Shown here piece after piece: positions 1 through 7,518 of a stretch of 64,000 nt of DNA. The position numbers and the translations under genes are program-made. The notes under the pieces are model-generated. The model saw nothing but the letters and a program-made list of their open reading frames with translations, had not been told where the DNA came from and did not search any database. The stretch spans positions 26,092-90,091 of the forward strand of contig NZ_JARFML010000033.1 in assembly GCF_029167105.1 (NCBI RefSeq), written 5' to 3'. The DNA is from Bradyrhizobium yuanmingense. GTDB lineage: Bacteria > Pseudomonadota > Alphaproteobacteria > Rhizobiales > Xanthobacteraceae. Positions within the stretch are counted from its first letter, which is position 1; every line of letters begins with the position of its first letter.

Positions 1-58
1 TCAGCCCGAGGCTTTTGTTGACGCGGTCGCGCCTTTCCTGAAGAACTTGCCGGCATAG
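1..58 (+). CDS. C-terminal end of a probable alpha/beta hydrolase (partial)
   Basis: The window opens inside a gene. Reading from base 2 gives about 18 residues (PEAFVDAVAPFLKNLPA) followed by TAG at 56-58. An ending with PEAF followed by a short amphipathic helix is typical of alpha/beta-hydrolase-fold esterases and haloperoxidase-like enzymes. The next gene starts 24 bases later on the same strand, so the two may be co-transcribed. The catalytic part lies outside the window, so the family call rests on the tail alone. Confidence 0.45.
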   Translation, partial: QPEAFVDAVAPFLKNLPA

Positions 59-82
59 GCCGATCGAGCGGGGACATAAGCG

Positions 83-418
83 ATGAAGCTGATGATGCTG
101 GCTGCGGGCACGATGTTGCTGTCGCTATCTGCGCAGGCCGAGCCGATCGGCGCCGTGCCGCAGCGCCAGCCCTTCGTCACGACCTTGTCGAACAACATTC
201 CGCTCGCCTTCGGCATGGATACTGAGCAGACCGCGCGCGCGCTCGGGCAGAAGCTGCAATATGTGCGGGGCCGTCCCGGCCACGAGATCTATCTCGCCTT
301 GCGCAACATCGGCGGCAGCGGCCTGATCCCCTACCGTCATCGCCTGTTCCTGCAATTCCGCCACGGCCGGCTGGCCGGATGGAAGGAGGATTACGGTGAG
401 AACTGGATGTGGGAGTGA
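83..418 (+). CDS. small secreted protein of unknown function
   Basis: 111 residues. The first 19 form a clear signal peptide (MKLMMLAAGTMLLSLSAQA, cut probably after AQA), so the mature protein of about 92 residues is periplasmic or secreted. A purine-rich GCGGGGA lies upstream of the ATG. The mature part has no cysteines. Its middle (QTARALGQKLQYVRGRPGHEIY) and its aromatic C-terminus (GRLAGWKEDYGENWMWE) look like a small folded domain. I do not recognise a characterised family; similar short proteins occur in Bradyrhizobium genomes. Confidence 0.7.
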   Translation: MKLMMLAAGTMLLSLSAQAEPIGAVPQRQPFVTTLSNNIPLAFGMDTEQTARALGQKLQYVRGRPGHEIYLALRNIGGSGLIPYRHRLFLQFRHGRLAGWKEDYGENWMWE

Positions 419-425
419 GGTGTTA

Positions 426-543
426 CCCCTCATCCTGAGGAGACTGCGAAGCGGTCGTCTCGAAGGATGAAGGCCCGGCTCTCGCATCTCGGCCTTGCAT
501 CCTTCGAGACGCGCGCGAAGAGCGCGCTCCTCAGGATGAGGGG
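426..543. repeat. palindromic intergenic repeat, family A copy 1
   Basis: The outer arms CCCCTCATCCTGAGGAG and CTCCTCAGGATGAGGGG are perfect inverted copies. Inside them CTCGAAGGATG faces CATCCTTCGAG, and GC-rich mini-hairpins fill the rest. The whole can fold as one long cruciform with no coding potential. A second member lies at 15670-15776. This is a REP/RIME-like extragenic palindrome. Confidence 0.85.
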
Positions 544-581
544 AGAGATTGGAGTTAGTAGCAACAAGAAGGACAACCCGC

Positions 582-1253
582 GTGGGACAGGACATCAAGC
601 TGACGGCCTCGGACAATTTCCAGCTCGGCGCTTATCGCGCTGATTCCGCCGGCACGCCGAAGGGCGCGGTGGTGGTGATCCAAGAGATCTTTGGGGTCAA
701 TCACCACATCCGCTCGGTCTGCGACCGCCTTGCCGGGGAAGGCTATGTCGCGATCGCGCCGTCGATCTTCGACCGGACGGCGCCGAACTTCCAGTCGGGC
801 TATTCGCCCGACGAGATCGCGGAGGCGCGCAAGTTCGTGGCCAATCCGGACTGGGCGGCAATGCTGCACGACACGCAAGCTGCGATCGATGCGGTGAAGA
901 GCATCGGGCCCGTCGGCATCATCGGCTTTTGCTTGGGCGGCAGCATCGCCTTCGTCGCGGCGACGCGATTGACCGGCCTGAAGGCCGCGATCGGCTATTA
1001 CGGCGGCGCCGTCGTGCGCTTCGCCGACGAGACGCCGAAGGTGCCGACCCAGCTGCATTTCGGCGAGAAGGATGCCGGGATTCCGCTCGCCGACGTCGAG
1101 ACCATCAAGTCGAAGCGGCCGGATGTGGAGGTCTTCATCTATCCAGGCGCCCAGCATGGTTTCCATTGCGACGAGCGCGCCAGCTACGACAAGGCCAGCG
1201 CCGACATCGCCTGGCCGCGCAGCATGGATTTTTTCGCGAAGCATTTGAAATAG
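582..1253 (+). CDS. dienelactone hydrolase family protein
   Basis: 223 residues with the GTG start at 582, chosen because AGAAGGA sits 8 bases upstream; a TTG at 549 would extend into the flanking repeat. The alpha/beta hydrolase triad is visible: Cys117 in GFCLGG, Asp164 in GEKDAGIP and His192 in AQHGFH. The family glutamate is Glu35 in QEIFGVN. The nucleophile is Cys rather than Ser, as in true dienelactone hydrolases (carboxymethylenebutenolidase), which open dienelactone to maleylacetate in chlorocatechol breakdown. Many chromosomal members are general esterases, and no catabolic neighbours are present, so the natural substrate is open. Probably cytosolic, since no signal peptide is seen. 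Confidence 0.9.
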   Translation: MGQDIKLTASDNFQLGAYRADSAGTPKGAVVVIQEIFGVNHHIRSVCDRLAGEGYVAIAPSIFDRTAPNFQSGYSPDEIAEARKFVANPDWAAMLHDTQAAIDAVKSIGPVGIIGFCLGGSIAFVAATRLTGLKAAIGYYGGAVVRFADETPKVPTQLHFGEKDAGIPLADVETIKSKRPDVEVFIYPGAQHGFHCDERASYDKASADIAWPRSMDFFAKHLK

Positions 1254-1272
1254 AGCCCCGCCTCTCTCCACC

Positions 1273-1385
1273 GTCATTCCGGGATGCGCCGCGCAGGCCC
1301 GGAATCCATACTCCCGATCATGGTTATGGATTCTCTGGTGCGCAATTGCGCACCTTAGCTCGCGCTACGCGCGCCCCGGAATGAC
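1273..1385. repeat. palindromic repeat with GTCAT...ATCCA borders, family B copy 1
   Basis: Starts GTCATTCCGGG and ends CCCCGGAATGAC. The two halves meet through ATCCAT...ATGGATTC, and the second half contains GGTGCGCAATTGCGCACC. This is a doublet of inverted hairpins between two genes. Related copies lie at 45565-45644 and 48179-48279. Confidence 0.8.
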
Positions 1386-1407
1386 GAAAGAGAACGTCGA
1401 GCTGAAA

Positions 1408-2193
1408 CTAAAACCAGCGCTCGCCGACGAACACGGTGTCTCCGGGCGCGAGCGGCGTGCCGAGCGGCACCACGGCGCGCATGGCGCCGCCGTTCTCGGT
1501 GTGCGTGACTGTGACCATGTCGCGCTTGGCGCGCGGCGAGAAGCCGCCGGCGATGGCGACCGCGCTCTCCACCGTCATGTTCGGCACGTAGGGATATTGG
1601 CCGGGCGCTAGGACCTCGCCGAGGATGAAGAACGGACGATAGGTCTCGATCTCGACCGCCACCGAAGGCTCGCGGATGTAGCCGTTGCGCAGGCGTGCGG
1701 CGATCTCGCCGGCCAGCCCTGCCGTGGTGCGGCCGCGGGCGGGCACCGCGCCGATCAGCGGCATGGTGATGGAGCCGCCGGCGTCGATCGCATAGCTGTT
1801 GGTGAGACCTTCCTGGCCGTAGACCACGACGCGGAGCTTGTCGCCGGCGTCGAGATGGTAGGAGGCGCCATTACGCACCGGCACCGCCATCGGCGCGGCG
1901 TAGCCGACCGGCATCGGCGCGGGCGAAGCGGTAAAGGAATTGCTGAGCGCGGCGATCGCGCCACCGCCGTTGTTGGCGACGACGACCGGCCGCGGCGCAT
2001 TATAGGGCTGGCCATAGGCCATGGCATCGAGATCGGGACGAGGCTGCACCATCGCGACGGGAGTTGCGGTCTGCATGCAGCCGCCCAGGACGAGCGCGGC
2101 GGACGCTGCCAAGGACGCCAAGTTCGACCATCGAAACGCGCGTGCAACCGGCACCGGACCCATCCTCGAAACGAGACGGCTCCAGTGATGCAC
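1408..2193 (-). CDS. polysaccharide biosynthesis/export lipoprotein (Wza-like)
   Basis: 261 residues. The N-terminus is a lipoprotein signal with lipobox LGGC (Cys39 from the chosen start, Cys29 from the internal Met11), so an outer-membrane lipoprotein is expected. From about residue 110 the sequence YHLDAGDKLRVVVYGQEGLTN starts a Poly_export domain, with GSITMPLIGAV and RLRNGYIREPSVAVEI. A SLBB-like beta-grasp module follows (FFILGEVLAPGQYPYVPNMT, then AGGFSPRAKRD). Proteins of this family form the outer-membrane channel for capsule or exopolysaccharide secretion. No polymerase or glycosyltransferase genes are adjacent, so the cognate polymer is unknown. Confidence 0.88.
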   Translation of the reverse strand: MHHWSRLVSRMGPVPVARAFRWSNLASLAASAALVLGGCMQTATPVAMVQPRPDLDAMAYGQPYNAPRPVVVANNGGGAIAALSNSFTASPAPMPVGYAAPMAVPVRNGASYHLDAGDKLRVVVYGQEGLTNSYAIDAGGSITMPLIGAVPARGRTTAGLAGEIAARLRNGYIREPSVAVEIETYRPFFILGEVLAPGQYPYVPNMTVESAVAIAGGFSPRAKRDMVTVTHTENGGAMRAVVPLGTPLAPGDTVFVGERWF

Positions 2194-2221
2194 CGGTTAT
2201 GGTTAATAAAGCGTTGAGTGT

Positions 2222-2300
2222 CTTACCCTCCCCGGGAGGGGGAGGGTCGGCTCATATGGAGCGCAGCGAAATATGAGAAGCCCCTCCAAGGGAGGGTAAG
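2222..2300. repeat. palindromic repeat, family C copy 1
   Basis: CTTACCCTCCC at the left end is matched by GGGAGGGTAAG at the right end, with secondary G/C-rich arms (GGGAGGGGGAGGG and CCCCTCC) and a CATAT...ATATG pair inside. It lies between two genes read on the minus strand. A larger copy with the same borders is at 41440-41603. Confidence 0.8.
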
Positions 2301-2331
2301 AGGCAGTGTCACGTAGCCGCCAGTTCCAGGC

Positions 2332-2649
2332 TCAATCCCGGGAATAGCCGATCAAAGGCTTGCGCGGGCGGAACAGGATCATCAGGAGGATGCCCAAAAT
2401 GCCGAGGACGGCGAAGACCGGCTGCTCCAGCACCAGGCGGATCACCGAGGTCCAGAGCCAGGGCGCCTTGGCCTCGACCCAGGTGCGGAAGGCCGATTGG
2501 CTGGCCTGATTGATGTCGTTCCAGAACTGGCCGAAGCGGGTGAATTTGAGGCTCTGGTCGGCCACCCAGCGGGCGCCGTCATAGACCATGAAGATGAACC
2601 CGCCGGCGAGCAGCAACAGCCCTATCAGTCGGAAAAAGCCGCGGATCAT
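2332..2649 (-). CDS. small two-helix membrane protein of unknown function
   Basis: 105 residues with a hydrophobic segment at about 5-23 (FFRLIGLLLLAGGFIFMVYD) and another at about 76-93 (PVFAVLGILGILLMILF), separated by an amphipathic region rich in aromatic and polar residues. Both ends carry basic residues. Similar proteins are sometimes labelled as PetM-like in genome annotations; I see no support for a cytochrome b6f role. Function unknown. It is separated from rpsT by about 420 bases and read in the opposite direction. Confidence 0.75.
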   Translation of the reverse strand: MIRGFFRLIGLLLLAGGFIFMVYDGARWVADQSLKFTRFGQFWNDINQASQSAFRTWVEAKAPWLWTSVIRLVLEQPVFAVLGILGILLMILFRPRKPLIGYSRD

Positions 2650-2794
2650 GCCTCACCTACGATAGCCGTCCGAGCGGACGACCTTTTCGGAACGATGCCA
2701 GCCAATAGCCGGGCGACGGCAGAAATTCAACCTCTTCAGGGCGTTACGGCACTCATCCAGGCCGCCAAAGGCGCGTTTCCGGCGCCCGAAAGCG

Positions 2795-2822
2795 TTGACG
2801 GTGCGAAAGACCCTCTCTATAA
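2795..2822 (+). promoter_or_regulatory. candidate sigma-70 promoter for rpsT
   Basis: TTGACG at 2795-2800, a 16-base spacer and CTATAA at 2817-2822 fit the rhizobial housekeeping consensus. A transcript from here would have a leader of about 245 bases before the rpsT start codon. The surrounding interval 2650-3072 holds no convincing gene. Seen in sequence; activity is inferred. Confidence 0.45.
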
Positions 2823-3072
2823 GGGCGCCAACTGGCGGTGGGCGCAATCCCGCCGCCGCTGTTCTTTGAGCAGTTGCAGGCACCCTGGGCTTCAGGACTC
2901 ATCCGAGCTTGAAGACACCTTGGAGCCTCAGAGACAGCCGCAAGGCGGTCGCTCATGTTCCGGGAACGGCCCAGCAACCGAACACCCTAAATCCGAGCGT
3001 CGATTCCGCGGTCAAGCAAGCCGGCGCTACCCGACCAAGACGCGACCGGTACCCGCAAAGGACATTGAGACC

Positions 3073-3339
3073 ATGGCCAATACCACTTCCGCCAAGAAAG
3101 CGACGCGCAAGATCGCCCGCCGCACCGCCGTCAACAAGTCGCGCCGCACCCAGATGCGTGGCGCCGTGCGCAACGTCGAGGAAGCCATCAAGAGCGGCGA
3201 CCGCGCCGCTGCCGTGAAGGCGCTCGCGACAGCCGAGCCCGCCTTGATGCGCGCCGCCCAGCGCAACATCATTCACAAGAACAACGCCAGCCGCAAAGTC
3301 TCGCGCCTCACCGCGCAGATCGCCAAGCTCGCGAAGTAA
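3073..3339 (+). CDS. rpsT: 30S ribosomal protein S20
   Basis: 88 residues, the usual length. The sequence begins MANTTSAKKATRKIARR and is strongly basic, with the alternating Lys/Arg/Ala pattern of the S20 three-helix bundle; NVEEAIKSGDRAAAVKAL and HKNNASRKVSRL match the conserved parts. S20 binds 16S rRNA helices 9 and 44 early in small-subunit assembly. The Met at 3073 is chosen because the conserved MANT start falls there; the longer upstream frame is not supported. It is monocistronic, with its own candidate promoter and a strong terminator. Confidence 0.97.
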   Translation: MANTTSAKKATRKIARRTAVNKSRRTQMRGAVRNVEEAIKSGDRAAAVKALATAEPALMRAAQRNIIHKNNASRKVSRLTAQIAKLAK

Positions 3340-3399
3340 ATCTTGCTAAGTCATCTTGGCGACATCGCCTGATCGGTCGATCCGGTCAGCGCGTCAAAC

Positions 3400-3425
3400 A
3401 GCCCGGCCTCGCGCCGGGCTTTTTT
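3400..3425 (+). terminator. intrinsic terminator of rpsT
   Basis: The stem AGCCCGGC / GCCGGGCT with a five-base loop (CTCGC) is followed directly by six T residues. It lies 60 bases past the rpsT stop codon. Confidence 0.9.
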
Positions 3426-3694
3426 ATTGGCTGTCATATTGCGCAAGCAGTCAGGCGAGGCTCATGCGTCGCTTGGACGATCTACATCGCCTGCGTCAGT
3501 CTTCATTCCGTAATTCTACCGGCCGACGTTCTGCAACAGCCGAAACTTCACTGCGTTGCAAAAATCCCTGTGCCGCGGGGCTAAGATGAATTCGCGCGCG
3601 CAAGAGTTCTGCACACCGTAGATTCACCGGAACGCGTGTGCGTGTGGAGTTACCCTGCAAAACGAGTCTCGAAAAGCGATGACTCGATAATCAC

Positions 3695-3703
3695 TTATCA
3701 ACA
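3695..3703 (+). promoter_or_regulatory. DnaA-box-like nonamer
   Basis: TTATCAACA differs at one position from the consensus TTATNCACA. It lies 50 bases before the A/T-rich run. Confidence 0.5.
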
Positions 3704-3848
3704 TAGCAGCGACAAGCATTTGGAAAATTCGCCCGCACGTCGGGCGCATGACGGATTTATAAAAAAATTTTGGCGCTGAACGAGAAATGTCACATGACAC
3801 GCCACCTTCTCGATTCTGTGCACGGATTCAAAAACTTGCTTCTCAGCC

Positions 3849-3857
3849 TGTGCACAA
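3849..3857 (-). promoter_or_regulatory. DnaA-box-like nonamer
   Basis: TGTGCACAA on the plus strand, read as TTGTGCACA on the minus strand, has one mismatch to TTATNCACA (G at position 3). A weaker TGTGCACGG lies at 3817-3825. Confidence 0.5.
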
Positions 3858-3901
3858 GTCGTGCGCGCGTTAACCGAGGTCAAGTTTTTTGACGGCTCAA
3901 C

Positions 3902-3910
3902 TGTGAATCA
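3902..3910 (-). promoter_or_regulatory. DnaA-box-like nonamer overlapping a GANTC site
   Basis: TGTGAATCA, read as TGATTCACA on the minus strand, has one mismatch to TTATNCACA. It contains the GAATC site at 3905-3909, so methylation could affect binding (inference). Confidence 0.45.
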
Positions 3911-4594
3911 ATTTCGTTGCGAGTCTTTCCGCTTAGTGTATTCCTTAACCCAGTCAGCGGCGCCCACGATCTTCAGACCAGCGCGGTTTAGGAAACGGGG
4001 CGAGCGTGCAAATCGGCGGCGATGTGCACGTAGGCGACGCTTCAACAAGTGATTGTCGGACGAACCCACAGCAATGTGGGAAGGGTAGCTCTTTGTCTGA
4101 ATGTCTCCAAGCGGGATCTTATCCATCCCGTCGCGCCAAGGCGTACAAGAGAGACATCGCGAAGCTATCCCGGCACACAAGGTGGCGAAGTCGAGCGGAC
4201 GACTAGTACATTTGGGCAGGCATCCGCGACAGGAGTACGGCGCGGTTGTCTTCAGGACACGCAGGACCTTGTCGTGAGCGATCACGGCAGGACGGGGAGG
4301 TATCATGTCTTACGGACTCAACGCGGTATTGCAGCACGTTTCCTTTTCCAACGATGCCGTTTCAGCTCCGTCGGATCTCCAGCCTCCCGCGCGTGACGGA
4401 GCGCCGAGTACGCGCTGACCTCGCGACTCCTCCATCTCTGACATCGCTGATCTGACCCGCGGCGTTCGCGCCGAACGGTCGAGCCATGCCCGACGATGGA
4501 CTCGCTCGAGGTCGCGCCACTTCAGGGACCGTGGCAGGAACCCTGCATGGCGCTCACAAACGCAACTATATCTCTCAAGAGAAGTTTTCTGACG

Positions 4595-6004
4595 ATGACA
4601 ATGGAACAGGATCGCTGGTCACGCGTGAAGGGTCGGCTGCGCTCGAGCGTTGGCGAGGACGTCTACACCAGCTGGTTTGCACGCATGGATCTGGAAGGCG
4701 TGCAGGACGAGAGCGTGCGGCTCTCGGTGCCGACGCGGTTCCTGAAGAGCTGGATTCAGGCCCATTATGCCGAGCGCGTGCTGTCGTGCTGGCAGGCAGA
4801 GATGCCGGAAGTGCATCGCATCGACCTCACGGTGCGGTCCGCCGTGCGCCCCTCGGCGCAGCCGAAGGAAGCGCCCGCGCCGGTCGAGGCGCGCCGCGCG
4901 CCGACGCCGGAATTGCGGTCGACCGCGACCGCGCCGGTCTCGGCCAATCACGACGCGCTCGGCGGCTCGCCGCTCGATCCGCGCCTGACCTTCGCCAGCT
5001 TCGTCGTCGGCCGCTCCAACACGCTGGCCCATGCGGCCGCGCGCCAGGTCGCCGAAGGGCGTCGTGGCGATCCCGTGATGTTCAACCCGCTCTACATCCA
5101 TGCCGGCGTCGGCCTCGGCAAGACGCATCTCTTGCAGGCCGTGACCTGGGCCGGCAATTCCGGCAACGAGCGCAAGGTGCTGTATCTCACGGCCGAAAAA
5201 TTCATGTACGGCTTCGTCGCCGCGCTGAAGACGCAGACGGCGCTGGCCTTCAAGGAAGCGCTGCGCGGTATCGACGTGCTTGTCATCGACGATCTCCAGT
5301 TCTTGCAGGGCAAGTCGACCCAGGCCGAGTTCTGCCACACGCTGAACGCGCTGATTGACGCCGGCCGCCAGGTCGTGATCGCGGCCGACCGTCCGCCGTC
5401 GGATCTGGAAAGCCTCGACGATCGCGTCCGCTCGCGGCTCGCCGGCGGCCTCGTGGTCGAGATGGGATCGCTCGGCGAGGAGCTGCGCCACGGCATCCTG
5501 AAGTCGCGCGTCGCGGCGGCCCGCGCCCATCACGCCACGTTCGAGGTGCCCGAGGAGGTGCTGCATTATCTGGCGCGCACCATCACCCATAACGGCCGCG
5601 ACCTCGAAGGCGCGATCAACCGGCTGCTGGCGCATTCCAAGCTCAACAACCGGCCGGTGACGCTGGAGATGGCCGAGCACGAGGTGCGCGACCTGGTGCG
5701 GCCGCAGGAGCCGAAGCGGATCAAGATCGAGGACATCCAGCGCGTGGTGGCACGGCAGTATAATGTCAGCCGCTCCGACCTCTTGTCCTCGCGCCGCACC
5801 GCCAATGTGGTTCGCCCGCGCCAGGTGGCGATGTATCTCGCCAAGACGCTGACGCTGCGCTCGCTGCCCGAGATCGGCCGCCGCTTCGGCGGACGCGACC
5901 ACACCACCGTGCTGCACGCGGTGCGAAAGATCGAGGCGCTGGTCTCCAAGGACACCGCGCTGTCGGAGGAAGTGGAGTCGCTGAAGCGCCAGCTTCAGGA
6001 ATAA
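4595..6004 (+). CDS. dnaA: chromosomal replication initiator protein DnaA
   Basis: 469 residues from the ATG at 4595 (MTMEQDRWSRVKGRL), the start that fits the family and has GAGAAG 10 bases upstream; longer in-frame ATGs exist from 4496. Domain I (about 1-80) is followed by a Pro/Ala-rich linker (about 85-125). The AAA+ domain III has Walker A GVGLGKTH (171-178) and Walker B VLVIDDLQ (228-235), with the arginine-finger region DDRVRSRLAGG. Domain IV ends with the DnaA signature GGRDHTTVLHAVRKIE. DnaA-ATP binds oriC boxes, melts the DNA and loads helicase. The gene lies next to the proposed origin and is followed by dnaN in the same direction. Confidence 0.98.
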   Translation: MTMEQDRWSRVKGRLRSSVGEDVYTSWFARMDLEGVQDESVRLSVPTRFLKSWIQAHYAERVLSCWQAEMPEVHRIDLTVRSAVRPSAQPKEAPAPVEARRAPTPELRSTATAPVSANHDALGGSPLDPRLTFASFVVGRSNTLAHAAARQVAEGRRGDPVMFNPLYIHAGVGLGKTHLLQAVTWAGNSGNERKVLYLTAEKFMYGFVAALKTQTALAFKEALRGIDVLVIDDLQFLQGKSTQAEFCHTLNALIDAGRQVVIAADRPPSDLESLDDRVRSRLAGGLVVEMGSLGEELRHGILKSRVAAARAHHATFEVPEEVLHYLARTITHNGRDLEGAINRLLAHSKLNNRPVTLEMAEHEVRDLVRPQEPKRIKIEDIQRVVARQYNVSRSDLLSSRRTANVVRPRQVAMYLAKTLTLRSLPEIGRRFGGRDHTTVLHAVRKIEALVSKDTALSEEVESLKRQLQE

Positions 6005-6021
6005 AGGCCTATTTCTTCTTT

Positions 6022-6150
6022 CACCTCTCCCCGCTTGCGGGGAGAGGTCGGATCGCTCTTGCGATCCGGGTGAGGGGGTACCGATCCAACGGCAGGCTCG
6101 CCCGCGGAGAGAAGCCCCTCACCCCCTCTCCCGTAAAAACGGGGCGAGGG
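6022..6150. repeat. palindromic repeat, family D copy 1 (dnaA-dnaN gap)
   Basis: CACCTCTCCCC-GCTTGC-GGGGAGAGGTCGG forms the first hairpin. GGATCGCTCTTGCGATCC follows, then GGGTGAGGGGG faces CCCCTCACCCCC, and a final CCCGTAAAAACGGG arm precedes GCGAGGG. It fills much of the 378-base dnaA-dnaN gap; the remaining bases 6151-6382 hold no gene. Copies of this family lie at 14953-15080 and 25303-25449. Confidence 0.8.
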
Positions 6151-6382
6151 AGCGCACCTACACCTGGGCGGCGGTCTGCGTTTTGGGGCGGTAAATCGTG
6201 GGGGAACTGGCCCCAATCCCTTGAATCTGCGGGCCATCCGCGCCACCTTGCGCGACCCAGACGGCTTTGGTCATATCGGCAGGAATGATCCGGCCTTGCG
6301 GGGTCTTCGGTGCCGTGGCGCGCGTCCCGCCGCCCGGCCTTCTCAACGCTGTGTTTTCCTAAGGGATCGGGCGAGTAGTGCA

Positions 6383-7501
6383 ATGAAGGTTACGGTCGAA
6401 CGCGCGCAACTCCTGAAATCGCTGGGCCATGTCCACCGCGTGGTCGAGCGCCGCAACACGATCCCGATCCTCGGCAACGTGCTGGTGCGCGCCGAGAACG
6501 CGAAATTGTCGCTGAAGGCGACCGACCTCGACCTCGAAGTGACCGAGACGCTGCCGGCGGAAACCGCGACCGCGGGCTCCACCACCGTGCCGGCGCACAT
6601 GTTCTACGACATCGTGCGCAAGCTGCCGGACGGCTCGCAGATCGTGCTGGAGGCCGACGGCGACCGCGCGGTGCTCGCGATCCGCGCCGGCCGCTCGCGC
6701 TTCACGCTGCAGACGCTGCCGGAGAACGATTTCCCGGATCTGGCCGCCGGCGACATGTCGCATTCGTTCTCGCTCGCCGCCAAGGACGTCAAGCGGCTGA
6801 TCGACCGCACCCAGTTCGCGATCTCCACCGAAGAGACGCGCTATTACCTCAACGGCATCTATCTGCATGCCGCCGGCACGCCAAAGGCCGCCACCCTGCG
6901 CGGCGTCGCCACCGACGGCCACCGCCTCGCCCAGCTCGACCTCGTCCAGCCCAAGGGGGCCGAGGGCATGCCCGGCGTGATCGTGCCGCGCAAGACGGTC
7001 GGCGAGGTGCAGCGCCTGATCGAGGACACCGAGGCCGAGATGACGATCGAGCTGTCGCAGGCCAAGATCCGCTTCACCATCGGCAACGTCGTGCTGACCT
7101 CGAAGCTGATCGACGGCACCTTCCCCGATTACGGCCGCGTCATTCCGCAGAACAACGACAAGGAGCTCGTGGTCGACAAGAAGGATTTCGAGAACGCGGT
7201 CGACCGCGTCTCCACCATCTCCAGCGAACGCGGCCGCGCGGTCAAATTGTCGCTGTCGGCGGGCAAGCTGGTGCTGTCGGTGACCAATCCGGATTCCGGC
7301 AGCGCGACCGAAGAGCTCGAGGTCGAATACGCCTCCGACGCGCTCGATATCGGCTTTAACTCCCGCTATCTGCTCGACATCGCCGCCCAGATCGAAGGCG
7401 ACGTCGCCACGCTCCGCCTCGCCGACCCCGGCTCGCCGACCTTGGTGCAGGACCGCGACGACAAGAGCGCGCTGTACGTGCTGATGCCGATGCGGGTGTG
7501 A
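6383..7501 (+). CDS. dnaN: DNA polymerase III subunit beta (sliding clamp)
   Basis: 372 residues from the ATG at 6383 (MKVTVERAQLLKSLGHVHRVVERRNTIPIL), the conserved clamp start. The three tandem clamp domains are recognisable: VVERRNTIPILGNVL near residue 20; LKATDLDLEVTETLPAE near 45; TDGHRLAQLDL near 175; and the C-terminal LYVLMPMRV, part of the partner-binding region. The ring-shaped dimer tethers polymerase III and repair factors to DNA. In many bacteria dnaN is followed directly by recF; here a GIY-YIG gene flanked by palindromes intervenes. Confidence 0.98.
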   Translation: MKVTVERAQLLKSLGHVHRVVERRNTIPILGNVLVRAENAKLSLKATDLDLEVTETLPAETATAGSTTVPAHMFYDIVRKLPDGSQIVLEADGDRAVLAIRAGRSRFTLQTLPENDFPDLAAGDMSHSFSLAAKDVKRLIDRTQFAISTEETRYYLNGIYLHAAGTPKAATLRGVATDGHRLAQLDLVQPKGAEGMPGVIVPRKTVGEVQRLIEDTEAEMTIELSQAKIRFTIGNVVLTSKLIDGTFPDYGRVIPQNNDKELVVDKKDFENAVDRVSTISSERGRAVKLSLSAGKLVLSVTNPDSGSATEELEVEYASDALDIGFNSRYLLDIAAQIEGDVATLRLADPGSPTLVQDRDDKSALYVLMPMRV

Positions 7502-7518
7502 GGTTGCTTTTCCCTTTC

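Larger units (their letters stand above)
3621..3925. promoter_or_regulatory. cluster of seven GANTC (CcrM) sites
   Basis: GATTC 3621, GAGTC 3664, GACTC 3681, GATTC 3812, GATTC 3825, GAATC 3905 and GAGTC 3921. A four-base-specific pentamer is expected about once per 256 bases in random sequence, so this is several-fold enriched. It overlaps the AT-rich part of the rpsT-dnaA gap. Confidence 0.65.
3426..4594. other. gene-free interval between rpsT and dnaA: candidate chromosomal origin (oriC)
   Basis: About 1.17 kb without a convincing gene, in a window where most gaps are under 350 bases. The first 500 bases are clearly poorer in GC than the neighbours and include an A/T run at 3754-3770 (ATTTATAAAAAAATTTT) that could act as an unwinding element. 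Three DnaA-box-like nonamers lie at 3695-3703, 3849-3857 and 3902-3910. Seven GANTC sites fall within 305 bases (3621, 3664, 3681, 3812, 3825, 3905, 3921). GANTC is the CcrM methylation target that controls replication timing in alphaproteobacteria. A small hairpin (CCCACA-GCAA-TGTGGG) is at 4065-4080. In related genera such as Rhodopseudomonas the gene order around dnaA is the same. The origin call is inference. Confidence 0.6.

Noticed and set aside
2653..2977. Open frames between the membrane protein gene and rpsT
   Set aside because: No ribosome site, no family resemblance, and they overlap the candidate rpsT promoter and leader.
3870..3884. Possible CtrA box TTAA-N7-TTAA in the oriC candidate
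   Set aside because: Only the first half (TTAA) fits; the second half reads CAAG.
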